Of a stretch of 64,000 bases of DNA, positions 10,117-21,400 are shown piece by piece. This stretch comes from Argentina anserina (Eukaryota; Streptophyta; Magnoliopsida; Rosales; Rosaceae), in contig NC_065877.1 of NCBI RefSeq assembly GCF_933775445.1, positions 25,668,001 to 25,732,000 of the forward strand, in the 5' to 3' direction. Made by a program: the position numbers and the translations under genes. The notes beneath the pieces are model-generated. The model did no database searches. It saw nothing but the letters and a program-made list of their open reading frames with translations, and was not told the DNA's origin. Numbering within the stretch: position 1 is the stretch's first letter; each line of letters begins with the position of its first letter.

Positions 10117-10998
10117 TCAGGACATAGCTAAGGACCGGAAAGGCATGGCTGGCTTTTTGTGACACTTCAAATGAAGCTCAATGTTTTGATTTGGCATCAT
10201 TCTCCCTAACTTTAGCGGCTTTCTCGTAGAGGGTACACCGACCGGAAGGACTTCTTTCATTGACTCCTCATCTGTATAGAATTTAGAATCCACAAAGTAT
10301 GATTCAGTTTCTGTGAATGGTTTGGTTTCTCCTACCACGGTTTTCACACCTCCACGATATAACTTGAAGCATTGATGTAAAGTGGATGGTATGATGCCAT
10401 TTTCATGTACCCGTAGTCGTCCCAACAACAAGTTATACGAGGTCTTCGCATCGATGACATGGAACAAGGTGTTTGATTTTAGCTCTCCCATGTCCATGTC
10501 TAGTCTGATCATTCCTATCGCTTTTTGTCCTCCTTGGTTGAAACCTTGGATCATGAGACGACTCCTTGATAACTCATCAACATTGATGCCGAGTTGAGAC
10601 ATGGTTGACTTGGGCATGATATTTACTGCTAACCCTTCGTCTATGAGCATGTGATTCAACTTCCGCTCTCGCATGTACCCTGTCAGAAAAAGAGGCCGAT
10701 TATGTGGCTTAGAGCCCAAGTGGAGGTCATCATTTACGAAGTGAATGGTATCACAATATGCATCACATGTGCCACATTCCGTTATGCTTGTGGAGTGTTT
10801 TCCTACGTCAATAAGCAACTCCATAAGTGTGCATCTCGTTGATTTTGGCAATTGCATCAAGTCAGAGAGGCTGAGTTGCAAATGTAGACTCTCTAATTGT
10901 TTCAACACCTCATTTTTCTTTAACACTTGACTTGCACCTATTTCCCTTACTTCAGGCTTCTCGTCTTCTTTAGAGCTGACTTCACAACTTGTGGCCAC
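10117..10998 (-). pseudogene. Aspartic protease region of the Tat-like element
   Basis: A 293-codon frame with LFLTGYMRERKLNHMLIDEGLAVNIMPKSTM, then MGELKSNTLFHVIDAKTSYNLLLGRL (flap and second half) and the substrate-like tail. The active-site triad reads D-E-G where family members have D-S/G-G, so the catalytic loop is altered (D codon at 10639-10641). It is the longest open frame left in this element. Confidence 0.8.
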
Positions 10999-11096
10999 TG
11001 AAGTGACATTCGGTTGTTTTATAGGAAAATTTCTTTTAACAAGTTCCGGCGAAGAGGCTTCTACAAATATGAAACGACTTTCGTCTCAAAACGCCC

Positions 11097-12622
11097 TCAT
11101 CCGTTATCCACCCGTCGTGGAGGTGATTTCTTATGACTTGGTTGGGCAATCAATGAATTTGACATCATACCTTTGCGAGTTCTTCTCCGGGTGACCAATA
11201 TCCATCCTTTATCATCGGCACTAGAGGCAACTTGGGGGATAGGCGTGGAAGGATGACATTCTTTAACTTCTCTGGTCTTCTTATATTCGTGTGCCTCCTT
11301 TGTGAAGTGGAACGGTGCTTTCATTGGGTGAAAAGGGAATGGAACTGGCCCGAATGATTCGAACATTACGGTAGTGCAATTGACTTCAGCAATGTCATCA
11401 ACGTCCTGCTCAATCTTCCCTTGCTTGGCGATATTCATTATCAAATCCTTGAGAACAAAACATTTCTCTATAGGGTGACTAAGGAGGCGATGATATTTGC
11501 AATGCTTCGGATCGTTGACACGATGCATTTCTTCTAGACGTTTGCACTCCGGAAGATCTATTATCTTGTTTTCAGCAGATCCTCTAACATGCTCGCCACA
11601 TCAGAGTCTGGGAACGGGTACGTCTTTCGCTCCATCTCCTTTAACGTGTGTTTACTCCTATCATAGGTTCGAGGAGATTCCACCTTATTGAACTCCTTCT
11701 TATCCCGCGTAGAGATCTTAACATGTGCAGTATTGATGACCATTGATTCTTTAGAAGGCTTCTTCATAACCTTGTCAAATCTGCTTCCGAAGACTTTGTC
11801 TTTTCGTTGGTCAACCAGGATTTCATTATTTCCCTTATGACTTGCCAAACTTAGCTACATGTCGTGGGCTCGAGTAGCCAACTCTTCGAAAGAACGAGGC
11901 TTGATTCCTTGCAAGATGTATAGCAAATCAAAGTGCATGCCTTGGATGCACATTTCAACGGCTGACACCTCTGACAGTCGGTCCTTGCAATCAAGGCTAA
12001 GTGAGCGCCATCTATTGATGTAGTCGACCGCGGGTTCATCCTTTCGTTGCTTCGTGTTAGTTAGGTCCATCTTGCTCACAGTCCGCCTTGTACTATAGAA
12101 TCGATTGAGGAACTCACGCTCCATTTGGTCCCAACTGTCAACATACTACGACTCTAAGACTGTATACCACTCAAAGGCATTTCCCTTCAATGAGCGAACA
12201 AACTGATTGACAAGGTGATCGTCTTCTGTCCCGGCATTACTGCAAGTCTCTACAAAGTGGGCGATGTGTTGCATTGGGTTCACTTTACCTTTAAATTGTT
12301 GGAACTTTGGTGGCTGATACTCCAGCGGCATCCTTAAGCTATCGATCCTCTTAGTGTAAGGTTTGGAGTAAGTGAGGGAGTCACGAGAAGGACATCCATA
12401 TTAAGCACGAATTGAGTTGGTGATGATGTCCTGCAATTGCTGGAGTGATAAGGAACCAAGCGAGTCGCCATCGTTCTTGGACGTTTCTCCCTTTTCATTT
12501 ACTTTGCTTCTGCCAGGCGACCATTTGGTGGAGTTCTCAGCATCGTGATCTTCCAATTTGCTATAAAGTTCAGCGATTTCCACGTCCTTTTCTTCAACCG
12601 TTCGGGTGAGCTTTTCAACCAA
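11097..12622 (-). pseudogene. gag region of the Tat-like element, broken
   Basis: From the N-terminus: 12401-12622 is a short coiled coil (MVEKLTRTVEEKDVEIAELY). 12146-12331 is the start of the capsid-like domain (YQPPKFQQFKGKVNPMQHIAHFVETC...SLKGNAFEWY). 11855-12124 continues it (REFLNRFYSTRRTVSKMDLTNTKQ...DYINRWRSLSLDCKDRL). 11561-11848 and 11097-11528 are the C-terminal part with the CKYHRLLSHPIEKCFVLKDLI zinc-like motif. Four breaks separate them. Confidence 0.78.
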
Positions 12623-12628
12623 ACTTTA

Positions 12629-13281
12629 TGATTCTTCGTGGACTTGAGTTCGGATTTCGACTTGATGAAGAATGATCGATTTGACAGCTTGATGATTCTT
12701 TTTGGACTTGAGTTTGGATTTGTATTTGATGAAGAACGATCGATTTGGCAGCTTGATGATTCTTCGTAGACTTGGAAGATTTCGGGATTTCTCGATAGTG
12801 ATCTTGCTCAAGTGATTTTCTCTCTTCTTCTCAATTCCTCATTCTCTTCATGTTGGAAGGGGTATTTATAGTGTCAAGGCTTCTATTTTATAGAAAATTT
12901 TAATAACACTAAAATAATAAATTTCTTTAATTGTATAATTAAATCAATATGTATTTTCTGATTAATTTAAAATGAGTTATTCTCATAACTAAATTAGGCA
13001 GAAAAATAATTGATTTAATTATAACCGTTAAAGAATTTATTAATTTAATCAAATGTCCGATTACCATTTCATATCGTTAATGACATTCAATTTCCGATTT
13101 AAGTCGGAATCACGTAGCTTCGATTACGATCATCTGTTTATGTGCTAACACGAGGTTTATTCGGATCCATACCAACTTTGTTGACTTTTAGGCCACGTGT
13201 GCAATTTTAATTTTTCGGGTTCTTGGTCGATTTAATCATTTAATGAAGATGATTTACTTCTTTAAATTTCATGTTTCTACA
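12629..13281 (-). repeat. 5' LTR of the Tat-like element, inner end deleted
   Basis: It aligns with 240-889 of the left LTR, including the TATA box (12862-12872) and two and a half 64-bp repeats (GATTCTT at 12631, 12694 and 12758). About 217 bp of R/U5, the primer-binding site and the untranslated leader are missing. The LTR runs straight into gag-like coding sequence at about 12622. The breakpoint falls at the start of one tandem repeat unit, which suggests repeat-mediated loss. Divergence from the left copy is clearly visible: the hairpin's 3' arm is degraded here. Confidence 0.82.
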
Positions 13282-13443
13282 ATATGCTCTTACTACTTAC
13301 TGTACTTACTATATCCAAGAGTTTACTATAAACCCTAAATCGAAGAAGGAGATCCATAACTTGGGTACACACCGGTAACTTGGGCCGAAAGTCATGAATC
13401 ATGATCGTTAAAACTTTTCTATTGTCTTCCTTGCTTATTGTAG

Positions 13444-13795
13444 ATAAAGTTGCAGTACCCCCAATGAGTTCCTAGTGAATGTGAGAGGACACTATTGTCC
13501 GGTGGTGTTTGGTGGCAGCCCGGTGATCCGGTCACTCAAATTTGAGAGCAACAGAAGAACATTTGGACCATTCGGAGTTGAAGAAGGCACACCCTTTACT
13601 TTCACTGTTGATGGAGGCAAGATTGTTGGCTTAAAGGGAAGAGGTGGTTGGTACCTAGATGCAATTGGGTTTCACGTATATCATGCTCCCAAAATACAGC
13701 TCTTTCGGAGAGTTGAGAAAAGTTTCCGAAGGCTTACCAGCACGGTTTGGAAACCTTCAGCCCGGAGAGAAACTGAAAAGACCACTCTTCGCTGA
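13444..13795 (+). pseudogene. Jacalin-related lectin A, last exon, frameshifted
   Basis: Sequence after the acceptor TTATTGTAG (ending 13443) reads ATAAAGTTGCAGTACCCCC, matching the IKLEYP exon starts of gene B. It then runs through FESNRRTFGPFGVEEGTPFTFTVDGGKIVGLKGRGGWYLDAIGFHV, the second half of a jacalin fold. GWYLD is the G-X3-D sugar-binding loop. One extra C in the CCCCC run at about 13458-13462 shifts the frame, giving TGA within eight codons of the acceptor. After that the frame is open to TGA at 13793-13795. The earlier exons lie beyond the left edge of the window, and the Tat element fills the preceding intron. Confidence 0.85.
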
Positions 13796-14370
13796 TAGTT
13801 AAAAACATTGTATTACATGGCTCCTAATATATGCTTGCCATGATCGAACCTATATCAAATGTCACGAAGCTCACAAATGCTGGATGCATAGTGTCTCTCA
13901 AGTCGCAAGTAGTTTGCACTTGTGAATTATCAATAAACGTTAGTGCACTAATCTACTGGACAATATATGAAAGAATTTTCACATGTCAGCATGCATGCAT
14001 TTCAAGTTTTGTTTCCATACATACATAAGTCCGAAAGTGCGGTGTCTGCGTCTCTATTCATCGATCGTAGCAAGTAATCTTTACGTACAGTTTCCCAAAT
14101 TCGACTTGGAAGAGTGAAAACTCTTCACTTGAAGGCTTGATTTTCTAGATCAGGACGAGTTAACGCGCGACTTAACAGTACCGATGGTATATATAGATAA
14201 TGAATTTTACATTGGCTTGTGTATTTGTGTTGATAATATTCTTTATAACAGTATAGATAATGAATTTATGACAGAGAGAAGTAATGAAAACAAGGTGATG
14301 AGATAGAGAAGAATTTTCTGTGTATATTTCATGTGTAAAGTAAAGCTACAACATGATATATATATATATA
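13796..14370. other. Intergenic, nothing recognised
   Basis: AT-rich DNA downstream of the lectin A exon, probably including its 3' UTR. No long ORF or repeat was seen apart from the TA tract at 14357-14370 where the next element is inserted. Confidence 0.5.
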
Positions 14371-14780
14371 GTCCCTATCCAGAGTGAATGTTCAATATGA
14401 AGTTTCAGAGTGAAGTTCCAATTTTGACACACTTTTTGGTCAAATTTTTTCATCATAAGTGATTCAATATTTAGTTATGCTATTCAAGATCATCTCTACA
14501 AAATTTCATCTAATTCGGACATCGTTAAGGTATTGAAATTAGATTAAATCAATGAATGAATTAAAACTGTTCAACGTGAACCGTTCGTGTAAATCTCAAT
14601 TTTGAAAGCTCAAATCATTGTCAAATTGGATGAAATTTTGTAGAGATGATCTTGAATAGCATAACTAAATATTAAATCGCTTATGGTGAAAAACTTTGAC
14701 CGAAAAGCGTGCCAAAATTGGAACTTCACTCTGAAACTTCACTCTGAAACTTCAGAGTGAACCTTCACTCTGGATAGGGA

Positions 14781-14781
<1 letters not shown>
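14371..14781. mobile_element. Foldback MITE with long terminal inverted repeats (411 bp)
   Basis: The left end starts GTCCCTATCCAGAGTGAA and the right end is its reverse complement (..CTCTGGATAGGGAC). Matching continues inward for well over 100 bp: TCAAGATCATCTCTACAAAATTTCATC at 14486 pairs with GATGAAATTTTGTAGAGATGATCTTGA at 14629. The central loop is short and there is no coding sequence. Both sides are (TA)n, consistent with a TA or TATA target. The right arm has extra copies of CTTCACTCTGAAA. Superfamily not certain. Confidence 0.8.

Positions 14782-14783
<2 letters not shown>

Positions 14784-14812
<29 letters not shown>
14784..14812. repeat. (TA)n microsatellite
   Basis: About 14 TA units directly beside the foldback MITE. 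A second TA run is at 15539-15562. Confidence 0.85.
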
Positions 14813-14815
<3 letters not shown>

Positions 14816-16079
14816 AAAAGAGAAGGTTTTGGACCCGTTGGAACAAAATCAATCCTAACAATTAAAGGAGAAAAAACTAGCAATCTATACAATAATCTAA
14901 AACCTCTAGAATTATTCCAAGATTATAGCACACATATGTGGACCGAGCATCACACATATGTGGACTGAGCATGGTCTAGCATGTTTCATGAGGAAGAAAC
15001 AGATCCGAAGAGATTTAGCATTAAATACTTGAAACATGACATTGATTTCAACCACTCACAACTGCTCCAACATACACAACTCTTTCAATAATAGATAACG
15101 GTCAATGAATACAAGTACAGTGTAGCTCCAAAGTCTTTTGCATAATCTTTCTTGCTTTCCTTCTAACCCCAGTGATGATGCTTGCTCTGTACGTATTAAT
15201 TGTAGTCTCTGGTATTCGTCACCAATCTGAAGAGCACCGAGCACCCCTTAACTTTGGGACGAAAAGTCTACGGCAGTACAAGTTGCCATTTCGGTTACGA
15301 TCGGTCTTCGTCTAACTTTTTATTGCTGGTGCCAAATATTAGAGTGGAAGCAATTAAGCAGAGATAGGTAAGAACATGCATGGCATTTATGGTACAGCAA
15401 TGATCGAAGGAACTGCAGACACAATATGGACGTTCATCTATGATGAGTCATGGATAATATTGTGATCACTCTAGAGGAGATTTAACGTATTGATCGATGC
15501 CTAGCTAGGTACAGGGTCCAGTTAATTATTCTCTTTTAATATATATATATATATATATATATTTCAATATTCTTGAGTATATTGTTTCAATCGTAAAAAA
15601 AAAAATACAAATAGAGGGAGAGAGTGTATATATTTAGCCTAACAACTGCAACTAAACCAAATCCCAAATCTGTTATACTGTCTTAATTAAACGGATATAT
15701 GTATACATTGTTGACCTTTTCCTCAAGGTTTAAATCAAGCAAGATCTAGTGGGATAAAATTGAGGATCCATGTTGCAGCCATATCCTTGTATGACAAGTA
15801 AAAAGGAGATGGCAACAACTTAGAACTCAGCATATAAATCAACACTTTCGAAATTGATTAATTTAAATACAACACTTCCAACAGTACGTTAGAAGTCAGC
15901 AGATATTTCCCTTTCAAAAAGAAAAGAAAGAAAAAGAACTCAGCATATACATTGATTGACTACCTAATCAACTTTTTAATTTCTTTGCTTGTTCTTAAAT
16001 CAAAGTATCGAACAAAAGTCAATCTCAATTGTTAATTTTTAAAACATCAATAGTAATTATTCATATACGTGTTGGCATA
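14813..16079. other. Intergenic upstream of lectin gene B, nothing recognised
   Basis: AT-rich with a TA run at 15539-15562. No exon-like or element-like structure could be supported. Confidence 0.45.
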
Positions 16080-16216
16080 TGATAATTAAGTCGAGTCCCA
16101 TCATATCATCTTTGAAGATGTAAATAATTAGATGGAATGCGCGTTTGATAAATTGATAATTAAGTGGAGTCACATCATAGCAGCTATGAAAATGTGCATT
16201 ATTAGATTGACTTAAA
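16080..16216 (+). repeat. 74-bp tandem duplication in the lectin B upstream region
   Basis: TGATAATTAAGT.GAGTC.CATCATA recurs at 16080 and 16154, and both copies end ATTATTAGAT or AATAATTAGAT. It lies 120-256 bp before the lectin B start codon, so it may be part of the promoter. The copies are diverged. Confidence 0.65.
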
Positions 16217-16335
16217 AGCATTTCCCGGCCATCGAATTCCAAATTTCGTAAATCTTTTCCTTTGTTTTTGCCCAGACACCTCTCCATTTTGGTTGATCGC
16301 TGCATTTCAAGTCGATCAGCAAGCGTCAAGCGACC

Positions 16336-18389
16336 ATGTTTATCACCCCAACCCTCAACTTCTCATGTATAACTTGTATGAAGGGAAATCATCATGATGA
16401 GGAAGGTAGCAACAAGAAGAACCAATATGGAGGGAAGGAAAACAACTCGGTAGTGCCGGAACTTTATGGAGGAATAACTGGTGGAGGTCCTTGGGATGAT
16501 GGAATCCATGACGACATCAGAGAGATCAACCTCGTTTATGGTAAATGCATCGACTCGATGTGTGTATTCTACGATAAAAATGGTGAGCTTGTCAAAGGCG
16601 AAAGGCGAGGAGGTCATGACATGGGCAGTGAACTCAACAAGCCCCTAAGTAATGCTGAGGTGAGTTTTCATATATGTTGGTATTCATATCTAAACCCCAA
16701 CTCAGAGATATAGGGTATGCACTGAAGATTTAGCCAAAAAGAGTACTATATGGAACATAAACATCAGAGTGCAGATGTTTCGTCATTTCTAAGCCATGCT
16801 GCCCATGCATATACGTAAGTATGTAATAGTGTTATCTATGAATTGCAGATAAAGCTGGAGTACCCTGAGGAGTTTCTAGTGAGTATCAGTGGATACTATT
16901 CTGGGGTGAACTGGATAGTTGGAGATCCGGTCATCTTAAGGTCTCTCACATTTGAGAGTAATAAACGAACATTTGGACCATTTGGGGTTCAAGTTGGGAC
17001 GCCCTTTACTTTTAGAGTACAAGATGGTGAGAAAATTGTTGGCTTTAAGGGAACAAATGGATGGTACCTAGATGCAATTGGGTTTCATATATTAAAACCG
17101 CCGGATATTTATGGAGGAACGACCGGAGGAGGTCCTTGGGATGATGGAAGCTTTGATGGGATCAGAGATATCACCCTAGTCTATGGTTTATGCATCGACT
17201 CATTGTGTGTGGTGTATAAAAAAAATGGTGAGCTTATTATAGGCGAAACGCATGGAGGTCATGACCAGGGCAGTGATCTTCATAAACCTCTGAATACGGT
17301 TCAGGTAGCTTCATGTTTTGGTTCTCGTCACTTCTCTGATACATAACTAGACCCTAGTTCATAATTTCATCAAAAACTAATATGCATGTAACATAACTTG
17401 AATATAGAGGTTTGTATACTGATATTTTCTCTAATGAATTAATACAAGACTAACCTATCTATTTATAGTGAAGATGAGAGAATATTGTACTGCTGTTTAA
17501 CACTAATTCTAATAATTAAGCATAGCTGTTCCACCATGAGTAACATGCTCACAACTTCTTTCCAGCTCACTCCAACACTCCCCCTCAAGTTGGCGCATAC
17601 ATATCAACCATGCCCAACTTGCTAAGTGAGTCATAAAAGACCTTCTTAGACACTCCTTTTGTGAGTATATCCGCAAGTTGCTCTTCTGTAGGAACAAACG
17701 GAAAACAAATGATCTTAGCGTCTAGTTTCTCCTTTATAAAGTGACGATCAACCTCTACATGTTTTGTACGATCATGCTGCACAGGATTTTGTGAAATATC
17801 AATAGCTGCCTTGTTGTCACAGTACAACTGTATAGCACATTTGGGCTAAGGATGGCATTTATGTCTTTCGGGTAATACCCACGGGTAATTATCCACCCAA
17901 AATTAATCGCGGGTAATATCCATTGGGTAATACCCACATGATAATTTGATGGGTATGGGTAAATACCCACCCATTCCTAAATGAGTAATTATACTATTCA
18001 CCCATTTACCCATTTTCTATGTGGGTACTTTATTATTATTATTATTTTCAATTTTAATGGGTAGCTTATATTTTTTTCATTTATAAATGGGACCTTTTTT
18101 TTTACCCACATGATAATTTAATAGGTATGGATAAATACCCACTAATTTCTAAATAGGTAATTATACTAACTCATTTACCCATTTTCTATTGGGTACCTTA
18201 ATATTAGTATTATTATTATTATTATTATTTTCAATTTCAATGGGTAGCTTATATTTTTTTCATTTAACTGGTACCTTTTTAAAAAAAATTCCCACATGAT
18301 AATTTGATAGGTATGGATAAATACCCACTAATTTCTAAATAGGTAATTATACTACTCACTCATTTACCCATTTTTTTTATATGGGTACC

Positions 18390-18438
<49 letters not shown>

Positions 18439-21400
18439 GACTACATACTTGAACAAATTACTAAGACAATATTCAGCAAAATTGAAATTATTCTTAATAA
18501 ATGACTTTTTAATATAACATCAATTGATATTACAATTCAAGAGTTAAATTGACTACGTACTACTAAAATAGAGGGGAAGAGTGTGCTCTACTAATATCAG
18601 CCGGTTGCCTCTGAAGTGGGGTAGAATCAGTATCACTGCCAAGGCTAGATTCTTCATCAACATCAATATCGTCATCTAATGTACCAGAAACATCTAGTAA
18701 CTGACTATGTAACCAATCCCGACCACACATTAATGCCTCTATTGTGTTTGAGTGAAGTCTGTTCCGATGTGGGCTCACAATCCGTCCACCAGTACTAAAT
18801 GCTGACTCTGAGGCAACTGTAGATACAAGAATGGCTAAGATGTCTCGAGCGACCTTGTATAAGGTTAGATACTTCATCCCATTCGTTTTCCACCAATATA
18901 AGATATCAAAATCTTTATCATTGATTCTTGGTAAAACAGGCTCATCCAAGTACCTCTCTAAGTCAGACTTGTCGTTGTTCATACTAGAGCCAGCAACATA
19001 AGCATCGTAGGCATCCATGTCTGCATCCCTCAAATCATGATCGCTCGCCCTTGAAATTTCAAGCAAAGACGAGTTATCAGCTACATGAGACACAGTACTT
19101 GGCCTATATTCCCTAGCCAAGTCAAAAGCAAGCTTCTTAACTCTCTCAACCTCCAATGCAGCTCTATGAGGATAAATTTGCCTGAAATAGAACTCAATCA
19201 ACTTCAGCTTATACCGAGGATCTAGAATAGTAGCAACAGCAATTGTCCCGATCACACCCCAATACTTCTCTAATTTCTCCTCCATTTTCTTTGCCATTTC
19301 TTTCACTTCATCAATATCAGACTCGAGCCACTTGGATATAGACAACTTAATTTGACAAATTTTTGAGAACAACAAGTTCGATGTGGGATACTTTGTACCG
19401 GATAACAACTCAGTCGCTTTGTAAAATATCTGCAACTTATCAGCAATCTCCATCACGAGGTTCCACTCATCTTCACTTGGCACATCCTTATATCCACGAG
19501 TCTTTAAAGCTGGAAAAACTGTCTTGTACGGCGCTGCTCCCTGCAACATCAAGAATGTGGAGTTCCATCTTGTCCTACAATCAAGTGCTAACTTCCTATT
19601 GCATCCAACACCCATCTGCCTAGCTACCTTAGCAAACATCTCTTCTCTCTTTGGGCCACCCGTCCAATAGGCAACACTAGATCTAATGGTCTCTATACTC
19701 TCCCGAATGACATCCAACCCATCCTTCACGATTAAATTCAAAATATGTGCTGCACAACGCATGTGAAACAACTTCCCACCAACTAATAGTGAACTAGATC
19801 TCAAACTCACAAGAAGCAAATCTATCATAGCATCATTGGTGGTGCAGTTATCTACTGTTAATGTTGACAGGTTGCGATGAATTTTCCAGCTATATAAACA
19901 CTCCATCAACACCCTATGAAGCGTATCAGCATCATGTGGACAAGGAACATATACAAACCTATATAAAAATAAGTTATATCGATCAAACATATATTGAATT
20001 TAAATAACCAGTCTACGGGTAACAGCATCATGAGAATGAATAACTAATATATGGATTATCTATTAACTTCTTAGTATAACACTCCAATCTCGTCTAAAGG
20101 GCCTTAAAAAAGCTGCTGACAAAGAGGTAAGCTCCCATGCTAGTTGGAAGTGTTATGCAGTTATCATTTCAGGTTAAGCATTTATATCAAGTATTGTTCT
20201 GTAATGTCTTTACTCTTCAGTGAGTTCAAGACTTCAAGGGTAGACTTTATATTATAAAAATCCACGTAATTTCTAGAAATCTGATCATCAAGAACATTTC
20301 TTAAGATATATTTTAATTGAGTACTCTAAGAGATATTATCAGTTGTTCAGTGACATAATCAATGTTATTTTTCTCTGATCAGTGAAGCAATGTCATTCAA
20401 AAATAAAATTTCTGACCCCATTCCCATTTTGCATTTTTCCTTCCATGTATCTTTTAATATAATGGGTTGAACCTTATAAGCAGTAAATATTTACCTTAAA
20501 AGGCGACTCTGCAAATTCCATGACTCATCAATAAAATGTGATGTTATCGCCATAAATCCCTTTTTTTTATATTACTTGCAGTCCACATATCCGTAGTAAT
20601 GGCAATCCTACTTGTGTTCATCTGTAACAACTTCATTGTTTTTTCTCTCTCAAATTCATAGATCTTCATTATCTCCTTTTTTATTGTGTTTCTACTTGGA
20701 ACCTTAAAGGAAGGTTGTAACGCATTAGAGTACCTCTTGAATCCGAGATGCTCAACCATTGACAATGGGTACTCATGCATGATGATCATATTCGCAAGCT
20801 CAGTCCTTGCATTACTCTCATGAGCATTATCAAACTGACCCGCTCTTGTTGCTCCATCATTCCTTGCTGGTTTAGGATGTAGTCCCTTACATTATTTAAC
20901 ATGAAAATTCAAGGAATTAGTTCCATGTCCAGCCTTTGCACTTAGGAACCTGCCGCAATGCTTGCAAATTGCTTTCTCTTCTCCTCTAATCATTCGCACT
21001 TCAAAGTTATCCCATACTGCTGCTTTTCTCTTTCTTGTGCTTCGGGCACTTTGTTCCACATTCTCATTATCTGCACAACTATACTCTTCCTCCATACTGC
21101 AAGATTGAAATAATTCATACTTCATTACTACAACATGTAATAATAATAATAATAATAATAATAGAATGGTGCTCATTATCAAAACGAAAACTATAAGAGA
21201 TTCAGATTCAAAGCACTAAAAAAGATGGCAAAAGAAAACAATAAGTGAAGAAGAAACAACAACCCATAAATATCTGGACTTTCTATTCAAATATTCAAGA
21301 AGACCATATAGAGAAAAAAAAACAATCCTAAATCAAAAAACACTCCTATATATTAATAATTTGCATCTAAAGCTGGATATAAATAAATGCACTGAAACAC

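Larger units (their letters stand above)
23..13281 (-). mobile_element. Ty3/gypsy LTR retrotransposon, Tat-like, carrying a PMD gene
   Basis: A 13.26-kb element read on the minus strand. The 5-bp duplication ATATG lies at 18-22 and 13282-13286, and the outer ends are TG...CA. Domain order on the minus strand is 5' LTR (12629-13281, shortened), gag, protease, reverse transcriptase, RNase H, a second (archaeal-type) RNase H, integrase, a 4.9-kb cargo region, then the 3' LTR (23-889). Two RNase H modules in tandem are the hallmark of the Tat lineage. Every coding domain is broken by stops or frameshifts, so the copy is dead. It sits in an intron of lectin gene A: bases 1-17 and 13287-13443 are the two sides of that intron. 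The primer-binding site is missing because the inner part of the 5' LTR and the leader are deleted. Confidence 0.88.
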
